A stretch of DNA of 64,000 nucleotides from Clostridiales bacterium (GCA_015055625.1 SVHU01000004.1:85264-149263); one strand, 5' to 3'; positions 43,122 to 51,743 are shown, numbered from the stretch's first letter. The notes: generated by a model from the sequence alone, not told the origin. Made by a program: numbers and translations.

Positions 43122-44100
43122 AGCATATAACTCTAAAAGGAATACGAACTACGTCAATAGAAGATTTACCAACACACACATAGAATTCATACGCCTCATT
43201 ATCCTCAAAACTAGAATAGTCTAGCTTTGAAGTATCTATCTCAAAAGATACAATCTTACTTTCGCGAGCAGAAACATATACTTTTCCGCAATCGATAAGC
43301 ATTGGTGAATAGTTTTGCACAGGCGACACGTAAAGCTGAACAAACTCACAAGCATTAGCATCCGAGGTATTTGTTATGACAGCCTCAACATCAATCTTTT
43401 CGCCCACCTTTGCATTATAATAAGAAAGCTCCACGTTTGTATACGAAAAATTTACGTATGATAAGCCGTAGCCCATAAAAGCAGAATATCCCATACTACC
43501 CTCAGATAGGTATTCGTAAATAAACGGCGCTGTTAATCCGATATTTACTCTGGCATAAGGCGATGCATTTCCTAAAATTAAATTGTACAATGCTTTTGCA
43601 TCCTCTTTATCTTTATTAAAGCACGCAAACACTGCCGATGCGCAGGAAATAAGCGATGAAGAAAGCAAAGATCCGGTTTTGTGATAACATAATATTAATG
43701 TAGAATGTTTTTTTATAGAAGAAGCAAGTTGTTCAATTTCGGCAAGCTCGCTCTTTGCTTCGTTTCTAATATACAATATAACAATTGGATTTTTCTTCAG
43801 CTTCTTTACTGTTACTTTTATAGCCTGTTTAGGTGATTTTTGTCCTAAAATGTGCGACACGTATGCGACTTGTTCGTTACTTTCTAAAAAACTTTTGTAT
43901 AAAACTTGAGAACTTGCAATACTCTTGCTCTTTCTACATTCTACAATAGCTACACCTTTTGCTGTCTTTAGAGGAAGCACGCCATCGTTTCTAAGCAACG
44001 CAAAAGAACGGTAGCTGTCTTCATTACACGAACATACCGATACACTTTTTTTTCTTCGACATCTCACAGATCTCGATTTTGTCTTTTTTTCTTCTGCCAT
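43120..44100 (-). CDS. GH3-related protein without the catalytic TIM barrel
   Basis: 326 aa. After a basic, Cys-rich N-terminus (KSRSVRCRRKKSVSVCSC), it resembles the second half of family 3 beta-glucosidases. SFALLRNDGVLPLK opens the GH3 C-terminal sandwich; GYGLSYVNFSYTNVELS leads into a fibronectin-III-like domain with VITNTSDANACEFVQLYV and a charged ESKIVSFEIDTSKL stretch. The N-terminal barrel carrying the nucleophile Asp is absent. A ribosome binding site (AGAGG) and a terminator frame the ORF, so it looks like an intact gene, not debris. It may bind sugars or partner another protein. Confidence 0.7.
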   Translation of the reverse strand: MAEEKKTKSRSVRCRRKKSVSVCSCNEDSYRSFALLRNDGVLPLKTAKGVAIVECRKSKSIASSQVLYKSFLESNEQVAYVSHILGQKSPKQAIKVTVKKLKKNPIVILYIRNEAKSELAEIEQLASSIKKHSTLILCYHKTGSLLSSSLISCASAVFACFNKDKEDAKALYNLILGNASPYARVNIGLTAPFIYEYLSEGSMGYSAFMGYGLSYVNFSYTNVELSYYNAKVGEKIDVEAVITNTSDANACEFVQLYVSPVQNYSPMLIDCGKVYVSARESKIVSFEIDTSKLDYSSFEDNEAYEFYVCVGKSSIDVVRIPFRVIC

Positions 44101-44219
44101 TTTTTCCTCTAATTTATCGTATAGTAATATTGTAACATTTTAGCAAATAAATTACAACCGATTACAGCAAATTTTACAATAATATTTATCCTAACTTAAA
44201 TTTGCAGTCATTATCAAAA

Positions 44220-44259
44220 TAAAAAAGATACTCAAACTTTTTACGTGAGCATCTTTTTT
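44220..44259 (-). terminator. Terminator after kdgK
   Basis: AAGATGCTC / GAGTATCTT stem (one G-U pair) with T tract on the minus strand. Confidence 0.75.
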
Positions 44260-44265
44260 TACTTA

Positions 44266-45288
44266 TTATCTTTGAACTCTTCCGCTAGCATCTCCGCCTG
44301 CAAGGTTTTTTACCTCTGCAACTGATACCATATTATAGTCGCCCTCAATGGTATGCTTCAGACAAGACGCTGCAACCGCAAATTCGATAGAGCTTTGAGC
44401 ATCATATCCGTTTGTGATAGAATAGATAAGTCCTGCGCCAAAGCTATCACCACCGCCCACACGGTCAACGATGTGCATGGAATACTTTTTGCTGAAATAT
44501 GCCTCTCCGCCAGTATAAAGCATTCCTGACCAATCGTTATCGGAAGCGGATTTACTTTCTCTAAGAGTAATAGCAACACCCTTGAATCCAAACTTATCGG
44601 TAAGCTTTTTAGCTACGGAGATATAACCCTCTCGATTAAGCTTTCCGCCATAAATATCGGTATTGTCTGCCTCTATTCCAAAAACGTCTTTGGCATCTTC
44701 TTCATTAGCAATACAGTAATCAACGTACTTGCAAAGCTCGCTCATTATCTTGCCTGCCTTTTCCTTTGTCCAAAGCTTTTTACGGAAATTAAGGTCACAA
44801 GAAACGGTAATTCCCTTTGCTTTAGCTACCTTTAACGCATCAAAACAAACCTGAGCGGTTGTATCGGAAAGCGCGGGAGTAATTCCTGTAAAGTGGAACC
44901 AAACAACACCATCAAGGATTTTTTCCCAATCAAAATCGGAAGAAACTGCGGTAGAAATAGACGAATGAGCTCTATCGTATACTACCTTACTAGGTCTTTG
45001 GCTTGCTCCTTTTTCGCAAAAATAAATACCAACTCTTTCGCCTCCGCGAACGATCATGCTTGTATCTACGCCAAACTTACGCAAAGAATTTACCGCGCCC
45101 TGTCCAATCTCGTGAGAGGGGAGCTTAGTTACAAAAGCTACGTTCATATCAAAATTTGCAAGAGATATAGCAACGTTTGCTTCAGCTCCGCCATAAGTTG
45201 CCTCGTATTTGTCGCTCTGAACAAATCTAAGATAGTTCTCGGGCGCAAGTCTTAACATTACTTCTCCAAAAGTTACAATTTTTTTCAT
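44266..45288 (-). CDS. kdgK: 2-keto-3-deoxygluconate kinase
   Basis: PfkB-family kinase phosphorylating KDG to KDPG with ATP. TFGEVMLRLAPE start, TYGGAEANVAISLANF for substrate, FHFTGITPAL, VSCDLNFRKKLW (the KDG-kinase type), and the C-terminal DRVGGGDSFGAGLIY with the catalytic Asp. 340 aa. It begins 2 nt after eda, so the two are co-translated. Fourth step of the glucuronate route encoded here. Confidence 0.93.
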   Translation of the reverse strand: MKKIVTFGEVMLRLAPENYLRFVQSDKYEATYGGAEANVAISLANFDMNVAFVTKLPSHEIGQGAVNSLRKFGVDTSMIVRGGERVGIYFCEKGASQRPSKVVYDRAHSSISTAVSSDFDWEKILDGVVWFHFTGITPALSDTTAQVCFDALKVAKAKGITVSCDLNFRKKLWTKEKAGKIMSELCKYVDYCIANEEDAKDVFGIEADNTDIYGGKLNREGYISVAKKLTDKFGFKGVAITLRESKSASDNDWSGMLYTGGEAYFSKKYSMHIVDRVGGGDSFGAGLIYSITNGYDAQSSIEFAVAASCLKHTIEGDYNMVSVAEVKNLAGGDASGRVQR

Positions 45289-45290
45289 AA

Positions 45291-45842
45291 TTATTTCTCC
45301 ATTTTTTCAAGAGCCTCTTTAACAAACGAAGAGCCTCCGACTGCATAAATTTTATCCCAAGCAAGATATTCGTCGATATTACTACTATCTACTCCGCCAG
45401 TGGGAATGAACTTGATTTGAGGGAACGGACCGGCTAACGCCTTCATTGCTTTAAGCCCACCATAAATGTGAGAAGGGAAGAACTTAACAATCTCTATTCC
45501 AAGATCCAACGCCTGCATTATTTCGGTGGGCGTAACGCATCCTGGATAGTAAGGAACATTGTTTTGTTTGCAAAGTTGTGCAACCTCTACTGAAAGACCG
45601 GGAGATACGATAAACTTTGCGCCTGCTTTAAGTGCTTCTTCACATTGAGTCTTGTTAATAACGGTACCTGCGCCCACGTTCATATCGGGGAAAAGCTTTA
45701 CAGCAAGTGCGATTGCTTCTTTTGCACACGCGGTACGGAAAGTTATTTCCGCGCAATTTATGCCGTAAGCTTGCAATGCAGAAAGTATCTTTTCGGTTTC
45801 GCCAAGCTCTTTGATTACCACAACGGGTATTCTCTTATCCAT
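45291..45842 (-). CDS. eda: 2-keto-3-deoxy-6-phosphogluconate aldolase
   Basis: Cleaves KDPG to pyruvate and glyceraldehyde-3-phosphate. Class I aldolase: Schiff-base Lys in EIVKFFPSH, GAGTVINKTQ and FIPTGGVDSSN are intact. 183 aa is at the short end because the last helix and the first few residues are trimmed. Start has AAGGAG. Confidence 0.93.
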   Translation of the reverse strand: MDKRIPVVVIKELGETEKILSALQAYGINCAEITFRTACAKEAIALAVKLFPDMNVGAGTVINKTQCEEALKAGAKFIVSPGLSVEVAQLCKQNNVPYYPGCVTPTEIMQALDLGIEIVKFFPSHIYGGLKAMKALAGPFPQIKFIPTGGVDSSNIDEYLAWDKIYAVGGSSFVKEALEKMEK

Positions 45843-45867
45843 AATAACTCCTTAATATAAAAATTTC

Positions 45868-45877
45868 TTAACGTTAA
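45868..45877. promoter_or_regulatory. Palindrome in the uxaC-eda gap
   Basis: TTAACGTTAA, a perfect 10-bp palindrome just downstream of a minus-strand TATAAT (45885-45880 region); a candidate operator of an internal eda-kdgK promoter. The gap is 179 nt, the only long one besides the uxuA-uxuB gap. Confidence 0.35.
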
Positions 45878-46021
45878 CATTATAACACGAAAAAAGTTAG
45901 AACGTTATAATAATATTTCCACGTTTGATAACTTTATTTCGGTTAATATAATCATACTACATTTTGTTTTGCAAGTAAAGAAAATAATTAAACATATTTT
46001 TCAAAATCTTGCTGTTTTACA

Positions 46022-47341
46022 TTATAATACAGCTTTGGGATTGTTATAACAAATATTTCTAACCAATTCCTCGGCGGTATTCATATCGTATTCCCCTTTG
46101 TTTACAAGAGAGCCAACGTAGTCGCACAAAAGTCTACGGAAGAAGTCGAAACGACTATAACTTGAAAAACTACGCGAATCGGTTAACATTCCCAAATTAC
46201 TACCAAGAGCAGAATACTCAGCGATAGTTTTAAGGTTGGTTCTAATTCCCTCAACCGTATCGTTAAACCACCACGCAGCGCCCATTCTTACCTTTCTGAA
46301 CGCGCCCGTTATTGCAGTAAGAGATTTTAACGGCGCATCGTTTAACGTATAGAGTATAATCTCGGGACGGGTATCGTCTTTAGTTCGTGCTAAAAAGCCG
46401 ATAAGACGCTTAGGATCAGTTGGCGATGATATTACATCAAAACCGCTGTCAACTCCACACTTTGCAAAACCCTGAGGGTTTACGTTACGAGTAACGGCAA
46501 AGTGAATTTGCATTGCTATGCCACGCTTTGCATACTGCGAAGATAGCCACAACAGCAAAAATCCAAAGAATTTATCTTTATCTTCCGCAGTTGCGTTATT
46601 GCGGTGTTCAAAAATGCTTTGCGCTTCTTCTTTGGTTGCGTATAAAGAAGGGAAAGTGTCAAAGCCATGGTCAGACATCTTGCATCCTTTAGACACAAAA
46701 AAGTCCAATCTTTCCTCTAAAACTGCAAGCAAATCGTCAAGATTTTGTATCGATTTTTGAGATACGTATGCAAGTTTTTGGATATATTCGTCATTTAAAG
46801 CGTAAAGCTTATCGGGACGGAAAGTGGGAATAACTCGCGTATTTGAATACGTTTTGTGAAACTCTAAGCTATCAATAGGATCGTCGGTTGTTGCAACCAC
46901 TTCCACCTTGAAAAGTTCAAAAAGCTGGTATACCGAAAGCTCTTTTAACTTCTCGTTTGCCTGGTCGTATATACGCTCTGCGCTCTTTGCATTTAGCGGT
47001 TCGTTTATTCCAAAAATTTGCTTTAGCTCAAAATGTGTCCAATAATACAACGCGTTACCAATAAGAGATGGTAGTACCGATGCATACGCGCAAAACTTTT
47101 CTTTCCAGGATTTGCTACCTGTAATATATTCTTCGTCTACGCCCATAATACGCATTGCGCGCCATTTGTAATGGTCGCCTGCAAGCCAAAGCTCACCAAT
47201 ATCGGTAAATCGCTCGTTTTTAGCAATAAGCGAGGGATCGAGATGGCAATGATAATCCAAGATAGGTAAATCTTTTACGCTGTTATAAAGTGTTTTTGCC
47301 TCATCGGTATATAAAAGAACGTTATCGTCAAAAAATCTCAT
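46022..47341 (-). CDS. uxaC: Glucuronate isomerase
   Basis: Converts D-glucuronate to D-fructuronate (and galacturonate to tagaturonate). An amidohydrolase-like fold: ILDYHCHLDPSLIA metal ligands at the N-terminus, ALYYWTHFELKQIFGI, VATTDDPIDSL, MQIHFAVTRN and GMLTDSRSFSSYSRFDFFRR near the C-terminus. 439 aa against about 466. First catabolic step; lies 3 nt upstream of the gap to uxuB. Confidence 0.94.
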   Translation of the reverse strand: MRFFDDNVLLYTDEAKTLYNSVKDLPILDYHCHLDPSLIAKNERFTDIGELWLAGDHYKWRAMRIMGVDEEYITGSKSWKEKFCAYASVLPSLIGNALYYWTHFELKQIFGINEPLNAKSAERIYDQANEKLKELSVYQLFELFKVEVVATTDDPIDSLEFHKTYSNTRVIPTFRPDKLYALNDEYIQKLAYVSQKSIQNLDDLLAVLEERLDFFVSKGCKMSDHGFDTFPSLYATKEEAQSIFEHRNNATAEDKDKFFGFLLLWLSSQYAKRGIAMQIHFAVTRNVNPQGFAKCGVDSGFDVISSPTDPKRLIGFLARTKDDTRPEIILYTLNDAPLKSLTAITGAFRKVRMGAAWWFNDTVEGIRTNLKTIAEYSALGSNLGMLTDSRSFSSYSRFDFFRRLLCDYVGSLVNKGEYDMNTAEELVRNICYNNPKAVL

Positions 47342-47343
47342 AA

Positions 47344-48174
47344 TTACACTCCGCTGTATGCCGAGAATCCTCCGTCTACGGGGATAACGGTTCCAGTAAC
47401 AAATCCGCTTGCATTATCGTCAGAAAGCCACAAAAGCGCACCGATAAGATCAGAAACTTCACCAAACTTTTTCATAGGCGTTGCAGCAAGAATTTTGCCG
47501 GTTCTTGCGGTAGGAGTTCCGTCCTCATTAAACAAAAGCGCCTTGTTTTGATTAGTTACGAAAAATCCGGGAGCAATTGCGTTACAACGAATGTTACAGG
47601 GAGCAAAGTGAACGGCAAGCCACTGCGTAAAGTTACTGATTCCTGCCTTTGCAGCGCTGTACGCTGGAATTTTAGTAAGAGGTCTGTATGCGTTCATAGA
47701 GGAAATGTTAATGATATTTCCACCAGTTTTTACCATATCTTTTGCAAAAACCTGAGTTGTGAGGAATGCGGATGTAATGTTAAGATCGAACACGAACTTA
47801 AGACCGCTCTCGTCAAGCGCAAAAAAGTCCTTAGCTCCCTCTAAGTCGGGTGTCATAGTTTCGTTATCGCAAGTAGCTTTGGGATTGTTTCCGCCAGCTC
47901 CGTTAATAAGGAAGTTTACTACGCCGAACTTTTCGTTGACAGCTTTTTTAGCTTCTTCGATGCTTGCTTTATCCAAGCAGTTGCACTTAACTGCAAGAGC
48001 GTTCGCTCCAATTTCGTCAGCATACTTTTTTGCAGCGTCATAATTAATGTCGAGAAGAGCAACTTTAGCTCCGCACTCGGCAAGAGCCTTTGCAAACTCG
48101 CTCATAAGAACACCGCCTGCTCCTGTAATTGCAATAATTTTATTTTTAAGATCTACATTAAAAGGTAATTTCAT
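47344..48174 (-). CDS. uxuB: Fructuronate reductase / D-mannonate oxidoreductase, SDR type
   Basis: Reduces fructuronate to D-mannonate with NADH. 276 aa from ATG 48174, chosen for AAGGAG just upstream; a longer frame runs into the tandem repeat. TGAGGVLMSEFAK is the cofactor motif, NISSMNAYRPL holds the catalytic Ser, and YSAAKAGISNF the Tyr-Lys pair. Resembles the Bacillus YjmF/UxuB type rather than the E. coli polyol dehydrogenase type. Confidence 0.88.
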   Translation of the reverse strand: MKLPFNVDLKNKIIAITGAGGVLMSEFAKALAECGAKVALLDINYDAAKKYADEIGANALAVKCNCLDKASIEEAKKAVNEKFGVVNFLINGAGGNNPKATCDNETMTPDLEGAKDFFALDESGLKFVFDLNITSAFLTTQVFAKDMVKTGGNIINISSMNAYRPLTKIPAYSAAKAGISNFTQWLAVHFAPCNIRCNAIAPGFFVTNQNKALLFNEDGTPTARTGKILAATPMKKFGEVSDLIGALLWLSDDNASGFVTGTVIPVDGGFSAYSGV

Positions 48175-48557
48175 TATTTTTCTCCTTGAAATTTTAATTA
48201 AATGAATATTATTCGTAATATTTCGCAACCAAGCAAAACGTAAGGTTTGTGCACTATTGCGATGGTTTAGTTTCACTTGTTGACTGTTTCACATGTTAGC
48301 AATCAAAAGGGTTAGAATCGAGCAAGAGAAACAAACTGCGGATTTGCGACGGGCGCGTACTAGGGTGTACACAACCAAGCAAAACGTAAGGTTTGTGCGT
48401 TATTGCGATGGTTTAGTTTCACTTGTTGACTGTTTCACTTGTTAGCAGTCAAAAGGATTAGAATCGAGCAAGAGAAACAAACTGCGGATTTGCGACGGGC
48501 GCGTACTAGGGTGTACACAACCAAGCAAAACGTAAGGTTTGTGCACTATTGCGATGG
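48175..48557. other. uxuB-uxuA intergenic region
   Basis: 383 nt with no gene, mostly occupied by the 146-bp tandem repeat (48227-48559). The remaining 50 nt by uxuB hold AT-rich sequence and the AAGGAG of uxuB; no separate promoter is obvious. Confidence 0.8.
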
Positions 48558-48559
48558 TT
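48227..48559. repeat. 146-bp tandem repeat, 2.3 copies
   Basis: Copies begin at 48227, 48373 and 48519 (third copy only 41 nt). The two full copies differ at about five positions. Within each copy, TTGACTG pairs with CAGTCAA (perfect in copy 2, one G-U in copy 1), and the end contains the GTGTACAC palindrome after GGGCGCGTACTAGG. The last partial copy runs into the uxuA stop (48560-48558). Higher GC than its surroundings. Not a CRISPR array (long units, no spacers) and no transposase nearby. A distantly similar segment seems to lie at 63930-64000. Confidence 0.9.
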
Positions 48560-49595
48560 ATAAACCTTTTGACTTTTCTACTGCCTCAAAAAGTCCAAAC
48601 AAATAAGTAGCCCCCAGCGCTCTATCAAAAAGTCCATAACCAGGCTTTCCGCTCTCGCCCCAGATATTTCTGCCGTGATCAGGACGAACAAAGCCGTCAA
48701 AGCCGTTATCAACAAGCGCTTTTACGATTGCGTACATATCGATATTTCCACGCTCGGTAAGGTGTCCGTTCTCATAAAAATCAGTTTCACCCTCATACTT
48801 GAGCTGACGAAGATGCGCAAAATAGATGCGGTTTGCGTACTTTGCTGCCATTTTGGGAAGGTCGTTAAATCTACCTGCGCCAAGGCTTCCTGTACAGAAC
48901 GTAATACCATTATGCTTGTTGGGAACTGCCTCAAAAAGTTTATCATAATCACTCTCTTTGCAGATAATTCTAGGAAGATTGAACATATCCCATGGTGGAT
49001 CGTCAGGATGAATTGCCATATCCACATCAGCTTCGTCGCAAGCAGGCATAATTGCATTAAGGAAATAAACGAGATTTTCAAAAAGCTTCTCGTGAGTCAT
49101 TCCCTTATAAGAATCCAAAAGCTTATTAAGCTCGTCGGTTGTGTAGCTTTCATCCCAGCCCGGTAAATGCAAATTCTTGGGATCAAGCTTCATTAAGGTA
49201 TCATGCGCGTAAGCCAACGAATTTGCTCCGTCCTTATGCTTGAAAGCAAGATCTGTACGAAGCCAATCGAATACAGGCATAAAGTTATAACAAATACACT
49301 TTACACCAGCTTTTCCACAGTTGATTATATTTTGTTTATAAGCCTCAATGTATTTATCGCGCGAGGGAAGTCCAAGCTTAATATCCTCGTGAACGGGAAC
49401 ACTTTCGATAACCTCCATATTAAGTCCAGCTTCGTTAGAAAGCTTTTTAAGACGCATAAGCTTGTCAAGCTCCCAAACCTGTCCTACCGGCACATCGTAA
49501 ACAGCGGTAACTACACCGTCCATTCCCTGTATTTGTTTGATATAGTTTAGTGGAATACTATCACTTTCGCCATACCATCTGAAAGTCATTTTCAT
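48558..49595 (-). CDS. uxuA: Mannonate dehydratase
   Basis: Dehydrates D-mannonate to 2-keto-3-deoxygluconate. TIM-barrel enzyme with MTFRWYGESDSIPL at the N-terminus, VKCICYNFMPVFDWLRTDL, IHPDDPPWDMFNLPRI and VRPDHGRNIWGE, all UxuA-specific. 345 aa from ATG 49595, which follows AAGGAGG by 8 nt; a longer frame upstream has no ribosome binding site and would cross the -10 region. Divergent from an AraC regulator. Confidence 0.95.
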   Translation of the reverse strand: MKMTFRWYGESDSIPLNYIKQIQGMDGVVTAVYDVPVGQVWELDKLMRLKKLSNEAGLNMEVIESVPVHEDIKLGLPSRDKYIEAYKQNIINCGKAGVKCICYNFMPVFDWLRTDLAFKHKDGANSLAYAHDTLMKLDPKNLHLPGWDESYTTDELNKLLDSYKGMTHEKLFENLVYFLNAIMPACDEADVDMAIHPDDPPWDMFNLPRIICKESDYDKLFEAVPNKHNGITFCTGSLGAGRFNDLPKMAAKYANRIYFAHLRQLKYEGETDFYENGHLTERGNIDMYAIVKALVDNGFDGFVRPDHGRNIWGESGKPGYGLFDRALGATYLFGLFEAVEKSKGL

Positions 49596-49719
49596 AAATA
49601 AATCCTCCTTTTTTAATATTATAGCATAATCTTTTGTCCTAAACAATGTATAATACAACTATTTTTCAGTTTTTTTAGCATTATCTTACGATTAAAATTA
49701 TTTAACCGCTATAATTTTG

Positions 49720-49748
49720 TTGACATAAAAAGAGTAATATGTTATTCT
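49720..49748 (+). promoter_or_regulatory. Promoter of the glucuronate-cluster araC gene, leaderless
   Basis: TTGACA (49720-49725), 17 nt, TATTCT (49743-49748). The ATG at 49755 lies 6 nt downstream, so the transcript probably starts at the start codon. No Shine-Dalgarno is present. Confidence 0.65.
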
Positions 49749-49754
49749 CGAATT

Positions 49755-50483
49755 ATGAAAACCACGCTATACAGACACAATAAAAGCGGATTTGCGCCAC
49801 CAGTATTTCCCACAAAAATAGCCTTTAATGATCTTACGTTTGTCATTAAGGGCAATTTAACGTACTTTATTGACGGTGAAAAAGTCAGTCTTAAAGCAGG
49901 TGACGCTATACTTATTAAGCAAGGCTCTCTAAGAATGAGAGAAGAACGCAATAAGGTTGAGTACATAAGTTTTAACTACGTGGGTAGCGAAGGCAACGAC
50001 TTGCCATTATGCATAACCGACTGCATTTCGTACGAAATCAAACTTTTATTTGGGGTATGCGACGAAATTATAAAAACTTATGCATTATACGAGGATAAAA
50101 TTGACGACGTAATATCGCTCATTCTCAAATTTTTGAGAGAGAAAAAAAGAACGATGAACGAAAACCCATTAGTTTCCGCCATTAAAAAATATGTATTAGA
50201 AAACTTGCAATCACAAATTTCGCTTGCTACTATTGCTTCATTTGTAGGATACTCTCCCAACTACTGTGATACGGTATTTAAGAAAAATGAAGGAGCTTCT
50301 ATAATTAGCTACCTTATATCTCAACGCATGACCGAAGCTAAGCGACTGCTTACAGAGGGTGCAACTTCACTTAAGGACGTTGCTAGTAGCGTAGGCTATA
50401 ACGACTATAACTATTTTTCCAGAATTTTCAAAAAAATCGTTGGATGCTCACCCAAAGATTTCACACTAAAGGGCAGTATATAA
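49755..50483 (+). CDS. AraC family regulator, probable controller of the glucuronate genes
   Basis: 242 aa: a small cupin sensor (LTYFIDGEKVSLKAGDAILI) and two helix-turn-helix motifs (ISLATIASFVGYSPNYCDTVF and TSLKDVASSVGYNDYNYFSRIF). It is divergent from uxuA, the usual arrangement for a local sugar-acid sensor. Followed by a hairpin shared with the ECF gene. The target and inducer (perhaps glucuronate or KDG) are inferred. Confidence 0.9.
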   Translation: MKTTLYRHNKSGFAPPVFPTKIAFNDLTFVIKGNLTYFIDGEKVSLKAGDAILIKQGSLRMREERNKVEYISFNYVGSEGNDLPLCITDCISYEIKLLFGVCDEIIKTYALYEDKIDDVISLILKFLREKKRTMNENPLVSAIKKYVLENLQSQISLATIASFVGYSPNYCDTVFKKNEGASIISYLISQRMTEAKRLLTEGATSLKDVASSVGYNDYNYFSRIFKKIVGCSPKDFTLKGSI

Positions 50484-50485
50484 AA

Positions 50486-50523
50486 ATGCTCCGTTCCTCA
50501 ATTTGGTACGGAGCATTTTTTAT
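50486..50523. terminator. Terminator between araC and the ECF gene
   Basis: AAAATGCTCCGTTCC / GGTACGGAGCATTTTT arms, strong stem with T tract on the plus strand. Confidence 0.8.
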
Positions 50524-51041
50524 TTAATTTCCTGCAAAACTTTTACAATAGGGAAAAACAAAAATACCGAGGTTGCTAACGAGCATATAAGCTGTGAGAA
50601 AACAACAGGCAAAGACGCTATAAAATACAAATATGTTGCTCTTTGCGTAAATCCGTACATTAGCGGTGTTATTACACAATCTAACAACGTAAATATCACA
50701 GTAAGAGTTACTGCGGACACAACCGCAACAACATGTCCTACAATTGTATATTTATTTTTGAAAAAATAACCGACAAGTCCAACTGTTAGCGCAAAAAGAT
50801 TGTAATAAATTAGGTATAACACCAATACGTTTGGGGTAAAACCAAACACAAAGCATCTGATAAGCGAAAACGCAGTAGCCACTATAACGCCTTGTTTTGC
50901 GCCTCGCGTATAGCAATACGCAAGCAATAAAACGGTTATGACTTCTACTCCTGCAATCGCACTTAATGCAAGCTGTGCAACTATAAGTAAAGCTGTGTAA
51001 AGCCCTGCAATTATTAAATTTTTAGTCGTAAACGTTGACAT
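50520..51041 (-). CDS. ECF transporter S component, probably for cobalamin
   Basis: 173 aa, about six hydrophobic helices, ECF S-component fold (LIIAGLYTALLIVAQLAL start, GFTPNVLVLYLIYYNL, CVITPLMYGF). It forms the substrate-binding part of an ECF transporter with shared EcfAA'T not in this window. The substrate is inferred from the upstream cobalamin riboswitch and the DUF4430-type lipoprotein. Confidence 0.8.
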   Translation of the reverse strand: MSTFTTKNLIIAGLYTALLIVAQLALSAIAGVEVITVLLLAYCYTRGAKQGVIVATAFSLIRCFVFGFTPNVLVLYLIYYNLFALTVGLVGYFFKNKYTIVGHVVAVVSAVTLTVIFTLLDCVITPLMYGFTQRATYLYFIASLPVVFSQLICSLATSVFLFFPIVKVLQEIK

Positions 51042-51059
51042 TTTTGCTCCGTTAATTTT

Positions 51060-51479
51060 TTAGAAACTTTGATATAGCCAAATATAGCTTTCTCCCTTTT
51101 TTATAACAAGTTGCTCAGCTCCAAACGCAGCCGAGCCGTAAGTTTTGCCGTTATATTCAACCAATCCCCACGCAGTATTACTGTTATCTTCGTCAGTAGT
51201 ATAAATCATCCAAGCCTCACTCCAATCTGATTTATTTGATATTCCGTTAAGCGAAGTTATCATTCCGTCAGCATCGGTAAAATCAATTTCTCCGTCGCTT
51301 CTTAACGTAACCATATAATCATACAAAGTCGTACCTGACTCTACGTTGTCCGTTACGTTTATAACAAAATACGTATCGCTTTCCTTAATAACTTTTGGTG
51401 TCGGTTTTGAACAAGACACACAAAATAGGGACACAAGAATAGTCAACGCTACAAAAACCGAAGTAATAATTTTTTTCAT
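51060..51479 (-). CDS. Lipoprotein with a DUF4430-like (transcobalamin-like) domain
   Basis: 139 aa. Signal peptide with lipobox VSCS (Cys at about 24), then a small beta domain: VESGTTLYDYMVTL, DWSEAWMIYTTDE and a final KKGESYIWLYQSF. These match the DUF4430 layout of surface proteins thought to bind cobalamin or other ligands. Outer face of the membrane. It is the first gene after the cobalamin riboswitch and precedes the ECF S component by 18 nt. Confidence 0.75.
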   Translation of the reverse strand: MKKIITSVFVALTILVSLFCVSCSKPTPKVIKESDTYFVINVTDNVESGTTLYDYMVTLRSDGEIDFTDADGMITSLNGISNKSDWSEAWMIYTTDEDNSNTAWGLVEYNGKTYGSAAFGAEQLVIKKGESYIWLYQSF

Positions 51480-51499
51480 AAACTTTCTCCTTTTTACAT

Positions 51500-51708
51500 A
51501 AAAACAGCGCGCAAATCAATTTGACTTGCGCACGGAAAAAGCACCTTAGCTAAAAGGTTATGCGTGTTTTCTTCATTGCCCAAGAAAATTGACGTTAGCT
51601 AAAGACGTGGTAGGCAATCGGACTTTTACCGTAATGACTGTTGCGACGGAATTTCACCGCACTTCCCCTACTCTTAGCTTATTTGCAGGTCGCGTCTTTT
51701 TGAATTGT
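51500..51708 (-). promoter_or_regulatory. Cobalamin riboswitch with terminator
   Basis: Minus-strand transcript contains GGGGAAGTGCGGTGAAATTC (B12-box-region motif), CGTCGCAACAGT, TACGGTAAAAGTCCGATTGCC and a closing stem with GACGCGACCTGC. It ends in a hairpin GCGCAAGTCAA / TTGATTTGCGC (51531-51509) before a TTTTT run, 22 nt ahead of the lipoprotein gene. Termination in the presence of ligand is the likely mode. Confidence 0.85.
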
Positions 51709-51714
51709 AATTGC

Positions 51715-51743
51715 ATTATAACATACCGTTTGCTATTTTGCAA
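51715..51743 (-). promoter_or_regulatory. Promoter of the cobalamin riboswitch unit
   Basis: Minus strand TTGCAA (51743-51738), 17 nt, TATAAT (51720-51715). Confidence 0.75.

Noticed and set aside
45291..45842. eda as a truncated pseudogene
   Set aside because: Although short, the Schiff-base Lys and phosphate-binding loops are intact and the frame is co-translated with kdgK.
48175..48276. Longer uxuB with about 34 extra residues
   Set aside because: The extension is read from the tandem repeat; the true start has AAGGAG and matches the family N-terminus.
48227..48559. CRISPR array
   Set aside because: Units are 146 bp with no variable spacers and no cas genes nearby.
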